NCBI RefSeq assembly: GCF_030123405.1
Contig: NZ_CP126110.1
Span: 4,092,001-4,156,000 of the forward strand
Direction: 5' to 3'
Source: Neobacillus sp. WH10
GTDB lineage: Bacteria; Bacillota; Bacilli; Bacillales; Cytobacillaceae
DNA length: 64,000 nucleotides
Program-made: the position numbers and the translations under genes
Notes under the pieces: model-generated
What the model saw: only the letters and a program-made list of their open reading frames with translations
Told to the model about the DNA's origin: nothing
The model's database searches: none
Part shown: positions 8,481 through 17,120 of the stretch, piece after piece
How the letters are laid out: every line of letters starts with the position of its first letter
Numbering within the stretch: position 1 is the first letter of the stretch

Positions 8481-9077
8481 CTATTCTGCTGCTCTTCCAT
8501 ACCCGCAGCCATTAATTAAAAGATGATGGACTGGGGATGCCAGTGCAAGCAAATTATACTTTTCCTCGTTCATCACCCAAGTTGTCGCGGTTTCATCAAT
8601 GGTACCGAAAACCATTTGCCGGGCAAGGCGCACATCGAGGTCAGGTGAAAACTCTCCCGTTTCTATGCCTTCTAAAATAATTTTATCAATCACCTGTAAG
8701 TAACCTTTTAGAATATTATTAATTCGGAGCCTTAATTCCTTGTTGGATTGCCGTAATTCCAGCTGGGTTACAATCGCAAGGTGATGATCCTTATATAGCA
8801 TGTTGAAATGGGCTTCAATCATCATTAATAACTTCTCCGTCGCCGTCCCTTTTCCTGCAATCATTTGATCTATTTTTTCAATGAAATTTCCCATTTTTTC
8901 TTCAAAAAGTGAAATTAGGATATCTTCTTTGTTTTTAAAATAAAGATAAATAGTGCCATCCGCTACTCCTGCCTGTTTCGCAATTTTAGAAACTTGGGCT
9001 TGATGGTACCCATTTTCAGCGATGGCAATGACCGCGGCATCAATAATTTGCATATATTTTGGCTTACTTTTTTTCAA
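8481..9077 (-). CDS. fadR: TetR-family fatty-acid degradation repressor FadR
   Basis: A TetR regulator that in B. subtilis represses beta-oxidation genes and is released by long-chain acyl-CoA. The 198 residues begin with a TetR helix-turn-helix (about 12-58, with KIAKQAGVADGTIYLYF and NKEDIL). The helical C-terminal part is the acyl-CoA binding domain in the family. A near-consensus FadR operator covers its own transcription start region (9188-9209), so it is probably autoregulated together with fadB and etfBA. Confidence 0.95.
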   Translation of the reverse strand: MKKSKPKYMQIIDAAVIAIAENGYHQAQVSKIAKQAGVADGTIYLYFKNKEDILISLFEEKMGNFIEKIDQMIAGKGTATEKLLMMIEAHFNMLYKDHHLAIVTQLELRQSNKELRLRINNILKGYLQVIDKIILEGIETGEFSPDLDVRLARQMVFGTIDETATTWVMNEEKYNLLALASPVHHLLINGCGYGRAAE

Positions 9078-9187
9078 GTCTATCCCCCCTTTGAAGAAAA
9101 TTGCAAAATCGGAAACGCTTTGTACAGCTATAGACCCTAGGCGCTATAGCCGTAGAATTCTCAATGTTATATTAGCAAAAAGAAAAA

Positions 9188-9209
9188 TATGAATGAATCA
9201 TCATTCATA
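9188..9209. promoter_or_regulatory. FadR operator
   Basis: Inverted repeat TATGAATGA, four bases, TCATTCATA. This agrees with the TGAATGA-N4-TCATTCA box known for B. subtilis FadR (YsiA). It starts five bases after the -10 box of the fadR promoter, a position where a bound repressor would block initiation. Confidence 0.85.
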
Positions 9210-9214
9210 TTTTA

Positions 9215-9243
9215 ATAATAAATAATGGATTTATTTCTGTCAA
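9215..9243 (-). promoter_or_regulatory. fadR-fadB-etfBA promoter
   Basis: TTGACA and TATTAT with a 17-base spacer read toward fadR and put the transcript start at about 9208, inside the FadR operator. This promoter lies between lcfA and fadR, so the lower part of the cluster can be transcribed independently of lcfA. Confidence 0.75.
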
Positions 9244-9330
9244 GAATTTCTGACCTACCTTTATCATCCTATTATAAATGTTATTGCTAGACAAGCCTAT
9301 ATGTTCAAAAAAAAATAGCAATTCCTTTAG

Positions 9331-11037
9331 TTAGGCGTGTTTTTGGCTTTCTTCTTCTATTTTTCGTTTTTCCTCTTCAACAAGCATTCTTCGTAAAATT
9401 TTTCCAACTGCTGTTTTCGGCAATTCTTCTCTGAATTCATATAGTCTTGGGGCCTTATAAGCAGCCAGATATTTTCTTGCATATTGGTTCATTTCATCTA
9501 TCGTGACAGTTGAACCTTCTTTTAAAACAATGTATGCCTTGACGCTTTCGCCGCGATATGGGTCAGGAATCCCTGCTGCCACTGCCTCAAGCACATCTGG
9601 ATGTTCATATAAAACTTCTTCTATCTCTCTTGGATAAATGTTGTATCCGCCTGCAATGATCATATCCTTTTTGCGGTCAACTACATAAAAATATCCTTGC
9701 TCATCCATATAGCCAAGGTCTCCTGTATAAAGCCATCCTTCATGCAAAACTTCCTTTGTTTCCTCTGGTCGATTCCAGTATCCTTTCATAACTTGCGGCC
9801 CTTTAATTACAATTTCTCCAATTTCACCTACAGGCATTGGCTCCCCTGTTTCAATGGACAGGATTTTTGCATCAGTATCTGGATAGGGAACACCGATACT
9901 GCCCTTTACCCTTTCTACGTCCCACAAGAAGTTGGCATGTGTTACCGGCGATGATTCAGATAAACCATAACCTTCGACAAGCTTTCCTCCGGTGACTTCC
10001 TCAAACTTCTGCTGTACTTCAACTGGAAGCGGTGCCGAGCCACTAATACACGAATCAATCGAAGAAAGATCGTATTTTTTCAAATCAGGGTGATTCAATA
10101 ATCCAATATAGATGGTTGGTGCACCAGGAAAAAGGGTCGGACGCTGTTTATGAATCGTTTTTAACGTTGTCAGTGCATCAAATTTCGGCAATAAAATCAT
10201 TTTACAGGCCATTTTAATCGCAAAGATCATGCAAACTGTCATCCCATAGACATGGAAAAAAGGGACAATTCCAAGAATTGATTCTTCACCTGGTTTGGCT
10301 TTGTAAAGCCACGCCTCACCCATGGTTGTGTTGGAAACTAAATTTTTATGTGTCAACATTACTCCTTTTGGTGAACCCGTTGTTCCGCCTGTATATTGAA
10401 GCAGTGCGATGTCTTCCTCGGGATTGAAGTCGTACTTTGTTAATTCTTTTGGACTCCCCTTTAAAATTTCTGTCAATAAATGGGACGTTCCGTCGTGTTT
10501 TACCTTAACAACAATACCATATTGTTTCTTCTGAATGAAAGGATAGACGAGATTTTTTGGGAATGGCAAGTAGTCCTTGATAGCGGTTACAATAATATGC
10601 TGTAAATTAGTCTGAGGCATAATTTTCGAGACTCTTGGATAGAGGATGTCTAGGGTGACAATGGCTTTAGCTCCGGAGTCCTTCATTTGATACTCAAGTT
10701 CGCGTTCCGTATATAATGGATTGGTTTGCACGACAATTCCACCCGCCATTAATATACCAAAACAACTAATAACTGCCTGTGGAGTATTTGGAAGCATGAT
10801 GGCAATTCGGTCATCTTTTTCAATTCCAAGATTCCTCTGTAGGTAACTAGCAAAACTTAATGCATCTTCATAAAGCTGTTTATAGGTCATTTCTTTGCCC
10901 ATAAAATGAATAGCTATTTTTTCAGGAAACGTTTTTGCAGCATGTACTAAGTATTCTTGCACAGGTTCTGAGGAGTATTCAAGTGTGGCTGGAATTTCTT
11001 TTGGATAAAGATTCAACCATGGTTTAGACTCCAACAT
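9331..11037 (-). CDS. lcfA: Long-chain fatty-acid--CoA ligase
   Basis: It activates free fatty acids to acyl-CoA with ATP, the entry step of beta-oxidation. It is a 568-residue ANL-superfamily adenylating enzyme with the phosphate-binding YTGGTTGSPKG at 215-225, the A5-type YGLSESSP near 363, and the C-terminal hinge YTGDLGYMDE / DRKKDMIIAGG near 440-470. The catalytic lysine of TAVGKILRR sits near the C-terminus. It is the first gene of the fad cluster and its product supplies the inducer of FadR. Confidence 0.96.
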   Translation of the reverse strand: MLESKPWLNLYPKEIPATLEYSSEPVQEYLVHAAKTFPEKIAIHFMGKEMTYKQLYEDALSFASYLQRNLGIEKDDRIAIMLPNTPQAVISCFGILMAGGIVVQTNPLYTERELEYQMKDSGAKAIVTLDILYPRVSKIMPQTNLQHIIVTAIKDYLPFPKNLVYPFIQKKQYGIVVKVKHDGTSHLLTEILKGSPKELTKYDFNPEEDIALLQYTGGTTGSPKGVMLTHKNLVSNTTMGEAWLYKAKPGEESILGIVPFFHVYGMTVCMIFAIKMACKMILLPKFDALTTLKTIHKQRPTLFPGAPTIYIGLLNHPDLKKYDLSSIDSCISGSAPLPVEVQQKFEEVTGGKLVEGYGLSESSPVTHANFLWDVERVKGSIGVPYPDTDAKILSIETGEPMPVGEIGEIVIKGPQVMKGYWNRPEETKEVLHEGWLYTGDLGYMDEQGYFYVVDRKKDMIIAGGYNIYPREIEEVLYEHPDVLEAVAAGIPDPYRGESVKAYIVLKEGSTVTIDEMNQYARKYLAAYKAPRLYEFREELPKTAVGKILRRMLVEEEKRKIEEESQKHA

Positions 11038-11089
11038 AAGTAACCTCCCTCTTTTGTAAAATAATTATAAAAATTCTAAATTCTCTTCT

Positions 11090-11118
11090 ATTATAGTACA
11101 GTATTTCACAATAGACAA
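11090..11118 (-). promoter_or_regulatory. lcfA promoter
   Basis: TTGTCT and TATAAT with a 17-base spacer read toward lcfA. Just upstream lies an inverted repeat, TTATGGTA-N6-TACCATAA (11125-11146), that could bind a regulator. No FadR-type box is evident here. Confidence 0.6.
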
Positions 11119-11297
11119 TTGAAGTTATGGTAAAAAACTACCATAAATTTCACCTCCCAAACCCCTCATGGAAATAAATTGATTATGAGCAGTACACTAC
11201 ATAATAATAGCGGAGTAAGCAGAGCTTAGCTTTTCAATCTAAAATGATAAATGTGATTTTTTTACACTTACAAGATTAAATGCTTCATTATCAAAAA

Positions 11298-11330
11298 AAA
11301 TCACCGCTGAGTGAATCTCAGCGATGATTT
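11298..11330 (-). terminator. Terminator after yshE and the small ORF
   Basis: Stem pairing AAATCA-CGCTGAG with CTCAGCG-TGATTT (one mismatch each side) followed by an eight-T run on the minus strand. It lies five bases past the stop codon of the 27-residue ORF at 11335-11418. Confidence 0.85.
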
Positions 11331-11334
11331 TATC

Positions 11335-11418
11335 TCATACAAAAAACACCATATAGATGATACCAATGAGCAAAAATAAGCCGCATAAACCAATTAGCAC
11401 TTTAGCTAATGTCTCCAC
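11335..11418 (-). CDS. Putative 27-residue single-pass membrane protein
   Basis: A short reading frame with a GTG start preceded by GGGGAG at a seven-base spacing begins 17 bases after the yshE stop codon and ends just before a strong terminator. After METLAKV the translation is almost wholly hydrophobic (LIGLCGLFLLIGIIYM), one transmembrane helix. I do not recognise a family. The ribosome binding site, the operon position and the membrane character argue that it is real, but this cannot be proved from one genome. It would be made with yshE and perhaps mutS2. Confidence 0.5.
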   Translation of the reverse strand: METLAKVLIGLCGLFLLIGIIYMVFFV

Positions 11419-11434
11419 TGTTACTCTCCCCTTA

Positions 11435-11839
11435 CTAAATTCCTGCACCAATCACATATGATAAACCAACAGAAATAATCAGCGAAATCAACCCAACTGC
11501 GCGGTTATCATTTTGGATTTCTTCGTCAATCTTAAATTTTGGAGTTAAAAATTCAAAGATAAAATAGCCGACTAGTAACAGAACAAAACCGTAGATCCCC
11601 CAGCCAACCATTTCAAGTAAGGAATTGTGCTCCTCAACTGAAGCTCTGAATATATTGGCTACGCCAAAAATCTTTCCCCCGGTTGCCATCGCCACTGCCA
11701 AATTTCCTTTTTTTATTTCTTCCCAATTTTTATATTTAGTTACCATTTCAAAAATGGCTAGAAAGACAACCATACATAGTATCACAACACTATAATAGGC
11801 CGCAATTTGAATATATTCGTTCTCCCAAAACTGGTTCAT
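11435..11839 (-). CDS. yshE: DUF350 family membrane protein
   Basis: A 134-residue protein with four predicted membrane segments: about 15-32, 55-72 (weaker), 80-98 and 113-132. It belongs to the DUF350 family (B. subtilis YshE), whose function is not known. The polar loop between the first two helices has the family NLAVAMATGGKIFG segment. It starts 18 bases after the mutS2 stop codon, so it is probably cotranscribed with mutS2. Confidence 0.85.
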   Translation of the reverse strand: MNQFWENEYIQIAAYYSVVILCMVVFLAIFEMVTKYKNWEEIKKGNLAVAMATGGKIFGVANIFRASVEEHNSLLEMVGWGIYGFVLLLVGYFIFEFLTPKFKIDEEIQNDNRAVGLISLIISVGLSYVIGAGI

Positions 11840-11857
11840 ATCGTTATCTCCCCGACA

Positions 11858-14215
11858 TTATTTAAATTCTACGATGGTTACGCCTAAACCACCCTCTCCG
11901 GCATCTCCAAAGCGAATTTTCTTGACGGCACGATGGTTTCGTAAATATTCCTGAACCCCCTGCCTTAACGCACCAGTCCCTTTACCGTGGATAATCGATA
12001 CACGAGGATAACTGGATAGAAGGGCATCATCAATATACTTTTCCACTTTCAACAGGGCATCTTCATATCTTTCCCCGCGAAGATCTAGTTCCAGTTTAAC
12101 ATATGAATCCCGCCCTTTGACAATAGCCATTGGCTTTGTTTCCACCTGTTTTGGCGTACTCATATATTCCATATCTTTCTCTTTTACCTTCATTTTCAAA
12201 ATACCGATCTGAACCTGCCACTCATTCGTTGAAACTCTTTCGACCAGCGTTCCTTTTTGGTCAAAAGTTAATACCTTTACTTCATCGCCTGGCATGTAGG
12301 TGTGCTTTTTATTTTTCTTATTGGTTAGCTTTTCTGATTTCTTAATTTCCGGCGCCGCTTCTTCGAGTCGTCTCTTGGCATCAATTAATTCATGCTCCTT
12401 AATTTCCGCATGCTTTTCAGTTCTCATCTTGCGGAGATCACGGATAACCTGCTCAGCTTCTTGCTTTGCCTCATCCACGAGATCTGCTGCTTTTTCTGCT
12501 GCCTTTTCAAGCATCGTGTCTTTTTTCTCGTAAAATTCAATCATTTGTTTTTGCAAGTCCTGATGAAGTTTCTCTGCCTGCTTCAAATAGTCCCTAGCTT
12601 CCTGCTGCTCCATTTCCGCCAGCCGCTTACTTTCTTCTAAGGAAGCAATCATCTTATCAATTTGGTTCGTGTCTTCACTTACATGTGAGCGGGCTGCTTG
12701 GATGACCCGTTCATTTAACCCTAAACGTTTCGAAATTTCAAAAGCATTACTCCGGCCGGGCACTCCAAGCAGCAGCTTATAGGTCGGGCTTAAGGTCTCG
12801 ACATCAAACTCTACACTGGCATTTAAAACACCCTCACGATTATATCCATACGCTTTTAGTTCTGGATAGTGGGTTGTGGCAATAACTCTTGCCCCTCGCT
12901 TGTGAACCTCATCTAATATCGAAATCGCAAGGGCTGCACCTTCCTGGGGATCTGTTCCTGCTCCAAGCTCGTCAAATAACACAAGGCTATTAAAATCAAC
13001 ACTATTTAAGATGTCAACTATATTGACCATATGGGAGGAAAATGTACTTAAGCTTTGCTCAATCGACTGTTCATCGCCAATATCAGCATATACTGCATCA
13101 AAGACAGCAAGCTCGGAGCCATCCAAAGCAGGAACCTGCAATCCAGCCTGCGCCATTAAGGAACACAATCCAAGTGTTTTTAATGTGACTGTCTTACCGC
13201 CTGTATTCGGACCGGTAATAACAATGGTTGTATACTCTTTCCCGAGCATGATGTCGTTGGCCACCACTTCATCGATGGGAATTAAAGGGTGCCTTGCTTT
13301 ATATAAGGTAATCCGCCCCTCAGTATTCATCTCCGGCTTGGATCCCTTTATTTTTTTCCCATATCTTGCTTTTGCAAAGATAAAATCTAAATTAGCTAGG
13401 ACTTCCACGATTACATTGAGCTCGCTCTCATGCTCGGCCGCTTTCGCAGAAAGCTCGATCAGGATCCGTTCAATTTCAAGTTGTTCCTTTACCCTAATAT
13501 CCTGTAATTGATTGTTTAATTGAACAATCACCTGCGGCTCAATAAATAGAGTTTGTCCTGATGAGCTTTGGTCATGAATAATTCCGCCATAGTGGCCGCG
13601 GTATTCTTGCTTAACCGGAATAACAAATCGGTCATTTCGAATCGTGACAATCGCATCGGACAGCATTTTGGCCGCATTCGAGGAACGAATCATGCTTTCT
13701 AATTTTTCACGGACACGTGACTCATTTGACCTAAGCTGATGTCTTAGGGAGCGAAGCAGGTCACTCGCGCTATCTAACACCTCACCGCTTTCATCAATGG
13801 CATGTTTAATTTCCTGTTCCAGGTTTGTGAGGGGGATAATTCGCTCTACTTGTTCTGATAATATTGGCAGTTCCGTTCTTTCCGCAGCAATATTCTCAAT
13901 AAATCGCTTTATCTGGCGGCTTGCATAAATCGTACTGGCGATTTGGTTTAATTCGAGCGGACTGAGGACACCACCGATAACTGAACGCTTAATATGGGCA
14001 CGAATATCATGAATCCCTGATAATGGGACATTTCCTTTAATGCGATAAACCGTTGCTGCTTCATCGGTTTCTGTTTGAAGTCTGACTACTTCATTAAAAT
14101 CAGTGGATGGGACTAGGTGCTTTATTTTTTCTCTTCCAAGTGAGGAAGCAGCATGCTCTAGAAGCAGCTCTCTCACCTTTGTGAATTCTAATACCTTTAA
14201 GGCTCTTTCTTGCAT
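11858..14215 (-). CDS. mutS2: MutS2 family ATPase/endonuclease
   Basis: MutS2 is a MutS relative without the mismatch-recognition domain. In Bacillus it has been linked to recombination control and to rescue of collided ribosomes. The 785 residues show the MutS core with Walker A GPNTGGKT at 335-342, Walker B in LVLFDELGAGTDP near 415, a long coiled coil (about 520-630) and a C-terminal Smr nuclease domain with LDLRG near 712 and IHGKGTG near 742. It sits 17 bases downstream of polX, suggesting one transcript with yshB and polX. Confidence 0.96.
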   Translation of the reverse strand: MQERALKVLEFTKVRELLLEHAASSLGREKIKHLVPSTDFNEVVRLQTETDEAATVYRIKGNVPLSGIHDIRAHIKRSVIGGVLSPLELNQIASTIYASRQIKRFIENIAAERTELPILSEQVERIIPLTNLEQEIKHAIDESGEVLDSASDLLRSLRHQLRSNESRVREKLESMIRSSNAAKMLSDAIVTIRNDRFVIPVKQEYRGHYGGIIHDQSSSGQTLFIEPQVIVQLNNQLQDIRVKEQLEIERILIELSAKAAEHESELNVIVEVLANLDFIFAKARYGKKIKGSKPEMNTEGRITLYKARHPLIPIDEVVANDIMLGKEYTTIVITGPNTGGKTVTLKTLGLCSLMAQAGLQVPALDGSELAVFDAVYADIGDEQSIEQSLSTFSSHMVNIVDILNSVDFNSLVLFDELGAGTDPQEGAALAISILDEVHKRGARVIATTHYPELKAYGYNREGVLNASVEFDVETLSPTYKLLLGVPGRSNAFEISKRLGLNERVIQAARSHVSEDTNQIDKMIASLEESKRLAEMEQQEARDYLKQAEKLHQDLQKQMIEFYEKKDTMLEKAAEKAADLVDEAKQEAEQVIRDLRKMRTEKHAEIKEHELIDAKRRLEEAAPEIKKSEKLTNKKNKKHTYMPGDEVKVLTFDQKGTLVERVSTNEWQVQIGILKMKVKEKDMEYMSTPKQVETKPMAIVKGRDSYVKLELDLRGERYEDALLKVEKYIDDALLSSYPRVSIIHGKGTGALRQGVQEYLRNHRAVKKIRFGDAGEGGLGVTIVEFK

Positions 14216-14232
14216 GGAGTTAAGCCTCCTTT

Positions 14233-15948
14233 TTATCGATTATGCAGAAATTCAAGTAAGTCATATTTATCGAGTGCATTTAGCACTGATGATTTTTTTA
14301 TCCAACCCTTTTTAGCAGCGGAAACACCGATTTCCATATGCTTTAATGTATCCATTTTGTGGGCATCTGTATTGATAAGAATTTTTACACCGGCCTCCTG
14401 TGCTTTCCGTAAATATTCCGCTGCAAGATCAAGCCGGTTTGGGTTCGCATTTAATTCTAAGGCTGTATGTGTCTCTTTAGCTAGCTGAATTAATAAATCG
14501 ATGTCAACATCATAGCCTTCACGGCGGCCAATTTTTCTTCCGGTAGGATGGGCAATTAAATCCACATGAGCATTTTCAAGGGCAGTCCTCAGCCGCTCCA
14601 TGATTTTTTCCTTGGGCTGGGAAAAAGCAGAATGAATCGAAGCGATCACAAAATCCATTTCCGCAAGCAGCTCATCATCATAGTCCAATGTACCGTCAGG
14701 AAGGATATCCATTTCCACCCCTGATAAGATGAGAAAGTCATCGTATTTCTCATTTAACTTTTTAATTTCTTCTTTTTGTTTCAACAGCCTTTCACGAGTG
14801 AGACCACCCGCTACCTTGAGGTATTGTGAATGGTCGGTGATTGCCATGTATTGATATCCACGTGCACGGCAGGCTTCTGCCATTTCCTCTATCGAGTGGG
14901 CGCCATCACTCCAGGTCGTGTGCATATGAAGATCGCCTTTAATATCGACAAGCTCGATTAACGATTCATTAGCAGTGAAAGATTCTACTTCCTTCCCGTC
15001 CTCCCTAATCTCCGGCGGAATAAACGGAAGATCAAAATGCTTGAAAAATTCTTCTTCCGAAGAAAAGGTAAGGATTTCACCTGTTTCCACGTTTTCTACA
15101 CCATATTCACTTATTTTTTCCCCACGTTCTTTCGCCAGTTGCCGCATCCGGACATTATGATCTTTTGAACCAGTGAAATGGTGTAGGGTTGTGATAAATT
15201 CCTCCGGTTTAACGAGACGAAAATCAACGGAAATATCATAATCAAGTGCAAAAACTATGGAAACCTTTGTATCTCCGGCACCAATTACTTCCTTTATGCT
15301 TGGTAATTTTAAGAGATGCTCACGAACGAATTCTGGTTGGGTTGTTGAAATAATAAAATCGAGGTCCTTAATTGTCTCTCGCATTCTTCTTAAACTTCCC
15401 GCTCTCGAAAAACGGTCAATCTCCGGTAATTTTGAAAGTCTTTCTTCAATCTGCTCAGCAATTGGAAGCATGTAGGCAAGAGGCAGCCTATCAGGTCTAG
15501 TTCCAACATTGGCTATAGAGCCTAAGATTTTTTCCTCTGTTTTTTTACCAAAACCGGCAAGAGCTTGTACTTTCCCTGCTTCACAGGCTTCTTTTAAACT
15601 TGAAACATCTACAATGCCTAACTCCTTGTATAGCTTGGCGATTTTCTTACCTCCAAGTCCTGGGAGCTGCAGCAAAGGAATCAAACCAGACGGTACTTCT
15701 TCTTTTAGCTCTTTTAATACTGAGGAAGTACCCTCTTTTATGTATTCATCAATTACGGAGGCAGTACCTTTGCCAATTCCCGCGATCGCAGTAAAGTCTT
15801 CAATCTCTGTTATGGAGCGCTCATCCGTTTCGAGTGCGGCTGCTGCCTTGCGAAATGCCGAAACCTTGAATGGGTTCTCCCCTTTTAATTCCATATAAAT
15901 CGCAATCATTTCTAATAAACGAATAATTTCCTTTTTATTAACTTCCAT
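14233..15948 (-). CDS. polX: Family X DNA polymerase with PHP exonuclease domain
   Basis: PolX fills short gaps in base-excision repair and carries its own 3'-5' exonuclease and AP-endonuclease activity. The N-terminal half holds helix-hairpin-helix motifs (GIGKGTA, LPGLGGKK) and the pol-beta nucleotidyltransferase core (AGSLRR and DLDFII near 183-199). The C-terminal PHP domain begins with DLHMHTTWSDG near 339-349, with metal-binding histidines. I place the start at the fourth codon of the longest frame because AGGTGG lies five bases before it. That gives 571 residues, like B. subtilis PolX. Confidence 0.95.
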   Translation of the reverse strand: MEVNKKEIIRLLEMIAIYMELKGENPFKVSAFRKAAAALETDERSITEIEDFTAIAGIGKGTASVIDEYIKEGTSSVLKELKEEVPSGLIPLLQLPGLGGKKIAKLYKELGIVDVSSLKEACEAGKVQALAGFGKKTEEKILGSIANVGTRPDRLPLAYMLPIAEQIEERLSKLPEIDRFSRAGSLRRMRETIKDLDFIISTTQPEFVREHLLKLPSIKEVIGAGDTKVSIVFALDYDISVDFRLVKPEEFITTLHHFTGSKDHNVRMRQLAKERGEKISEYGVENVETGEILTFSSEEEFFKHFDLPFIPPEIREDGKEVESFTANESLIELVDIKGDLHMHTTWSDGAHSIEEMAEACRARGYQYMAITDHSQYLKVAGGLTRERLLKQKEEIKKLNEKYDDFLILSGVEMDILPDGTLDYDDELLAEMDFVIASIHSAFSQPKEKIMERLRTALENAHVDLIAHPTGRKIGRREGYDVDIDLLIQLAKETHTALELNANPNRLDLAAEYLRKAQEAGVKILINTDAHKMDTLKHMEIGVSAAKKGWIKKSSVLNALDKYDLLEFLHNR

Positions 15949-15998
15949 TTCATCCACCTGCCTTAGTTTAGCATCTTCATTTTATCTTATTGAGGAAG

Positions 15999-16115
15999 GA
16001 AAAGAAATAAAAGCGGAAGCGTCTGTCAAGGCTCTGGAGCTAGATAAAGAAAACTCGCCGATTGGCGAGCCTCTAAGGGCGAAGACAGAGGCGTAGTTGC
16101 GCTTATACTTTCCTA
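15999..16115. repeat. Composite repeat: short family A copy joined to family B
   Basis: A 45-base deleted version of family A (AAGCGGAAGCG to GGAGCTAGATA) runs directly into a family B element that begins GAAAACTCGCCGATTGGCGA and ends near CTTATACTTTCCTAT. It lies in the yshB-polX gap, before the terminator of yshB. Confidence 0.75.
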
Positions 16116-16124
16116 TTAGCTAAA

Positions 16125-16152
16125 GAAAAACTTCTCTGCTACAGAGAAGTTT
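16125..16152 (-). terminator. yshB terminator
   Basis: AACTTCTCTGTAGCAGAGAAGTT hairpin followed by TTTCTTT on the minus strand. It lies at the end of yshB and upstream of polX. Confidence 0.75.
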
Positions 16153-16693
16153 AAGCAGCTGAATATTCAATCCACAGGTCTTTGATTTGCTGTGAAAGGA
16201 TAGGGGTGTGATTCACTATTGCTTTTGCTAAAATTGAGTGATCTAATGGATTTTGAATAAGTTCTATTGGTATTAAGGCACCAATGTATAATAAAATAAA
16301 AATAATTAAATAGACTTCACAAAAACCAAGAATGCCGCCAGCAAATACATTGATCTGCTTTAAGACCGGCAAATGGGCGACAAAGTCAAGCATGGATCCA
16401 ATGATTTGCAATAACACTTTTACAGCAAAAAAGATTATGACAAAGGATATGGCACGGTAGAAAGCCGTTTCCATATTACTAGAATCCGTTAAAATCTTTA
16501 AGGTAGTGCCTTCTCCTAAGTTTGGATAGGGAACCCATAGTGTCAGCTTTGGTGCCAGTTCTTCGTAGTATAAAGTGGCAACAACATATGCAATAATAAA
16601 ACCTGTTAAATGAACAAGCTGCAGGATAAAGCCCCTTCTAAGGCCGACAAAAAATCCTATAATTAAAAAAATGATAATTGCAAGATCTAACAT
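16151..16693 (-). CDS. yshB: CvpA family membrane protein
   Basis: A 180-residue protein with four predicted transmembrane helices (about 3-20, 25-45, 80-100, 120-145), a member of the CvpA/colicin-V-production family and the homologue of B. subtilis YshB. CvpA proteins are linked to envelope homeostasis, but the exact role is not established. It follows zapA by only six bases, so the two are probably cotranscribed. Confidence 0.88.
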   Translation of the reverse strand: MLDLAIIIFLIIGFFVGLRRGFILQLVHLTGFIIAYVVATLYYEELAPKLTLWVPYPNLGEGTTLKILTDSSNMETAFYRAISFVIIFFAVKVLLQIIGSMLDFVAHLPVLKQINVFAGGILGFCEVYLIIFILLYIGALIPIELIQNPLDHSILAKAIVNHTPILSQQIKDLWIEYSAA

Positions 16694-16699
16694 GATTTT

Positions 16700-16960
16700 T
16701 TAGTCCTTTTCTTTTTCTAGTTCAGTTTGCAGCCGTTCTAATTGATCTTTTATTTTAATATAATCATTGACTGCATTTACCGCTGTTAATACAGCAAGTT
16801 TACTCACGTCTAGATTTGGATTCTTAGAATGTATTTCACACATTTTGTCGTCAACCAACGATGCCACAAGCCGAATATGACTTGGGCTTTCAGTACCCAT
16901 TATGACGTATTGCTGCCCGTATATATCAACGGTTGTTCGGTTTTTTTGTTTATTTGACAA
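16700..16960 (-). CDS. zapA: Cell division protein ZapA
   Basis: ZapA bundles FtsZ filaments and stabilises the Z ring. The 86-residue protein has the family N-terminal TTVDIYGQQY, followed by a helical C-terminal coiled coil (KLAVLTAVNAVNDYIKI) that mediates dimerisation. I place the start at TTG (16960), eight bases after GGAGG. A longer frame from an ATG at 16975 overlaps that ribosome binding site and lacks one of its own. The length then matches B. subtilis ZapA. Confidence 0.92.
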   Translation of the reverse strand: MSNKQKNRTTVDIYGQQYVIMGTESPSHIRLVASLVDDKMCEIHSKNPNLDVSKLAVLTAVNAVNDYIKIKDQLERLQTELEKEKD

Positions 16961-17033
16961 CGTTAAATCCTCCATTCAAGAATCCTATTCTATATCATAA
17001 CACGAACTTATAGAAGTCGAAAAGTCAAACAAA

Positions 17034-17060
17034 TTAAAAAAGCTGAAGCGCCTTGACTAG
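17034..17060. repeat. Fragment of dispersed repeat family A
   Basis: AAAAAAGCTGAAGCGCCTTG followed by ACTAGG resembles one end of family A and is rc-related to the GCGCT end at about 46840. Only about 27 bases remain, upstream of rnhC. Confidence 0.45.
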
Positions 17061-17120
17061 GGGTGACAGGCAGCATCAAAGATTGAGTGATATTATTTAA
17101 AGAAATGTGGTGTTTTTACA

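Noticed and set aside
13011..13511. 166-codon plus-strand frame inside mutS2
   Set aside because: It is antisense to the conserved ATPase domain of mutS2 and has no family similarity or ribosome binding site.
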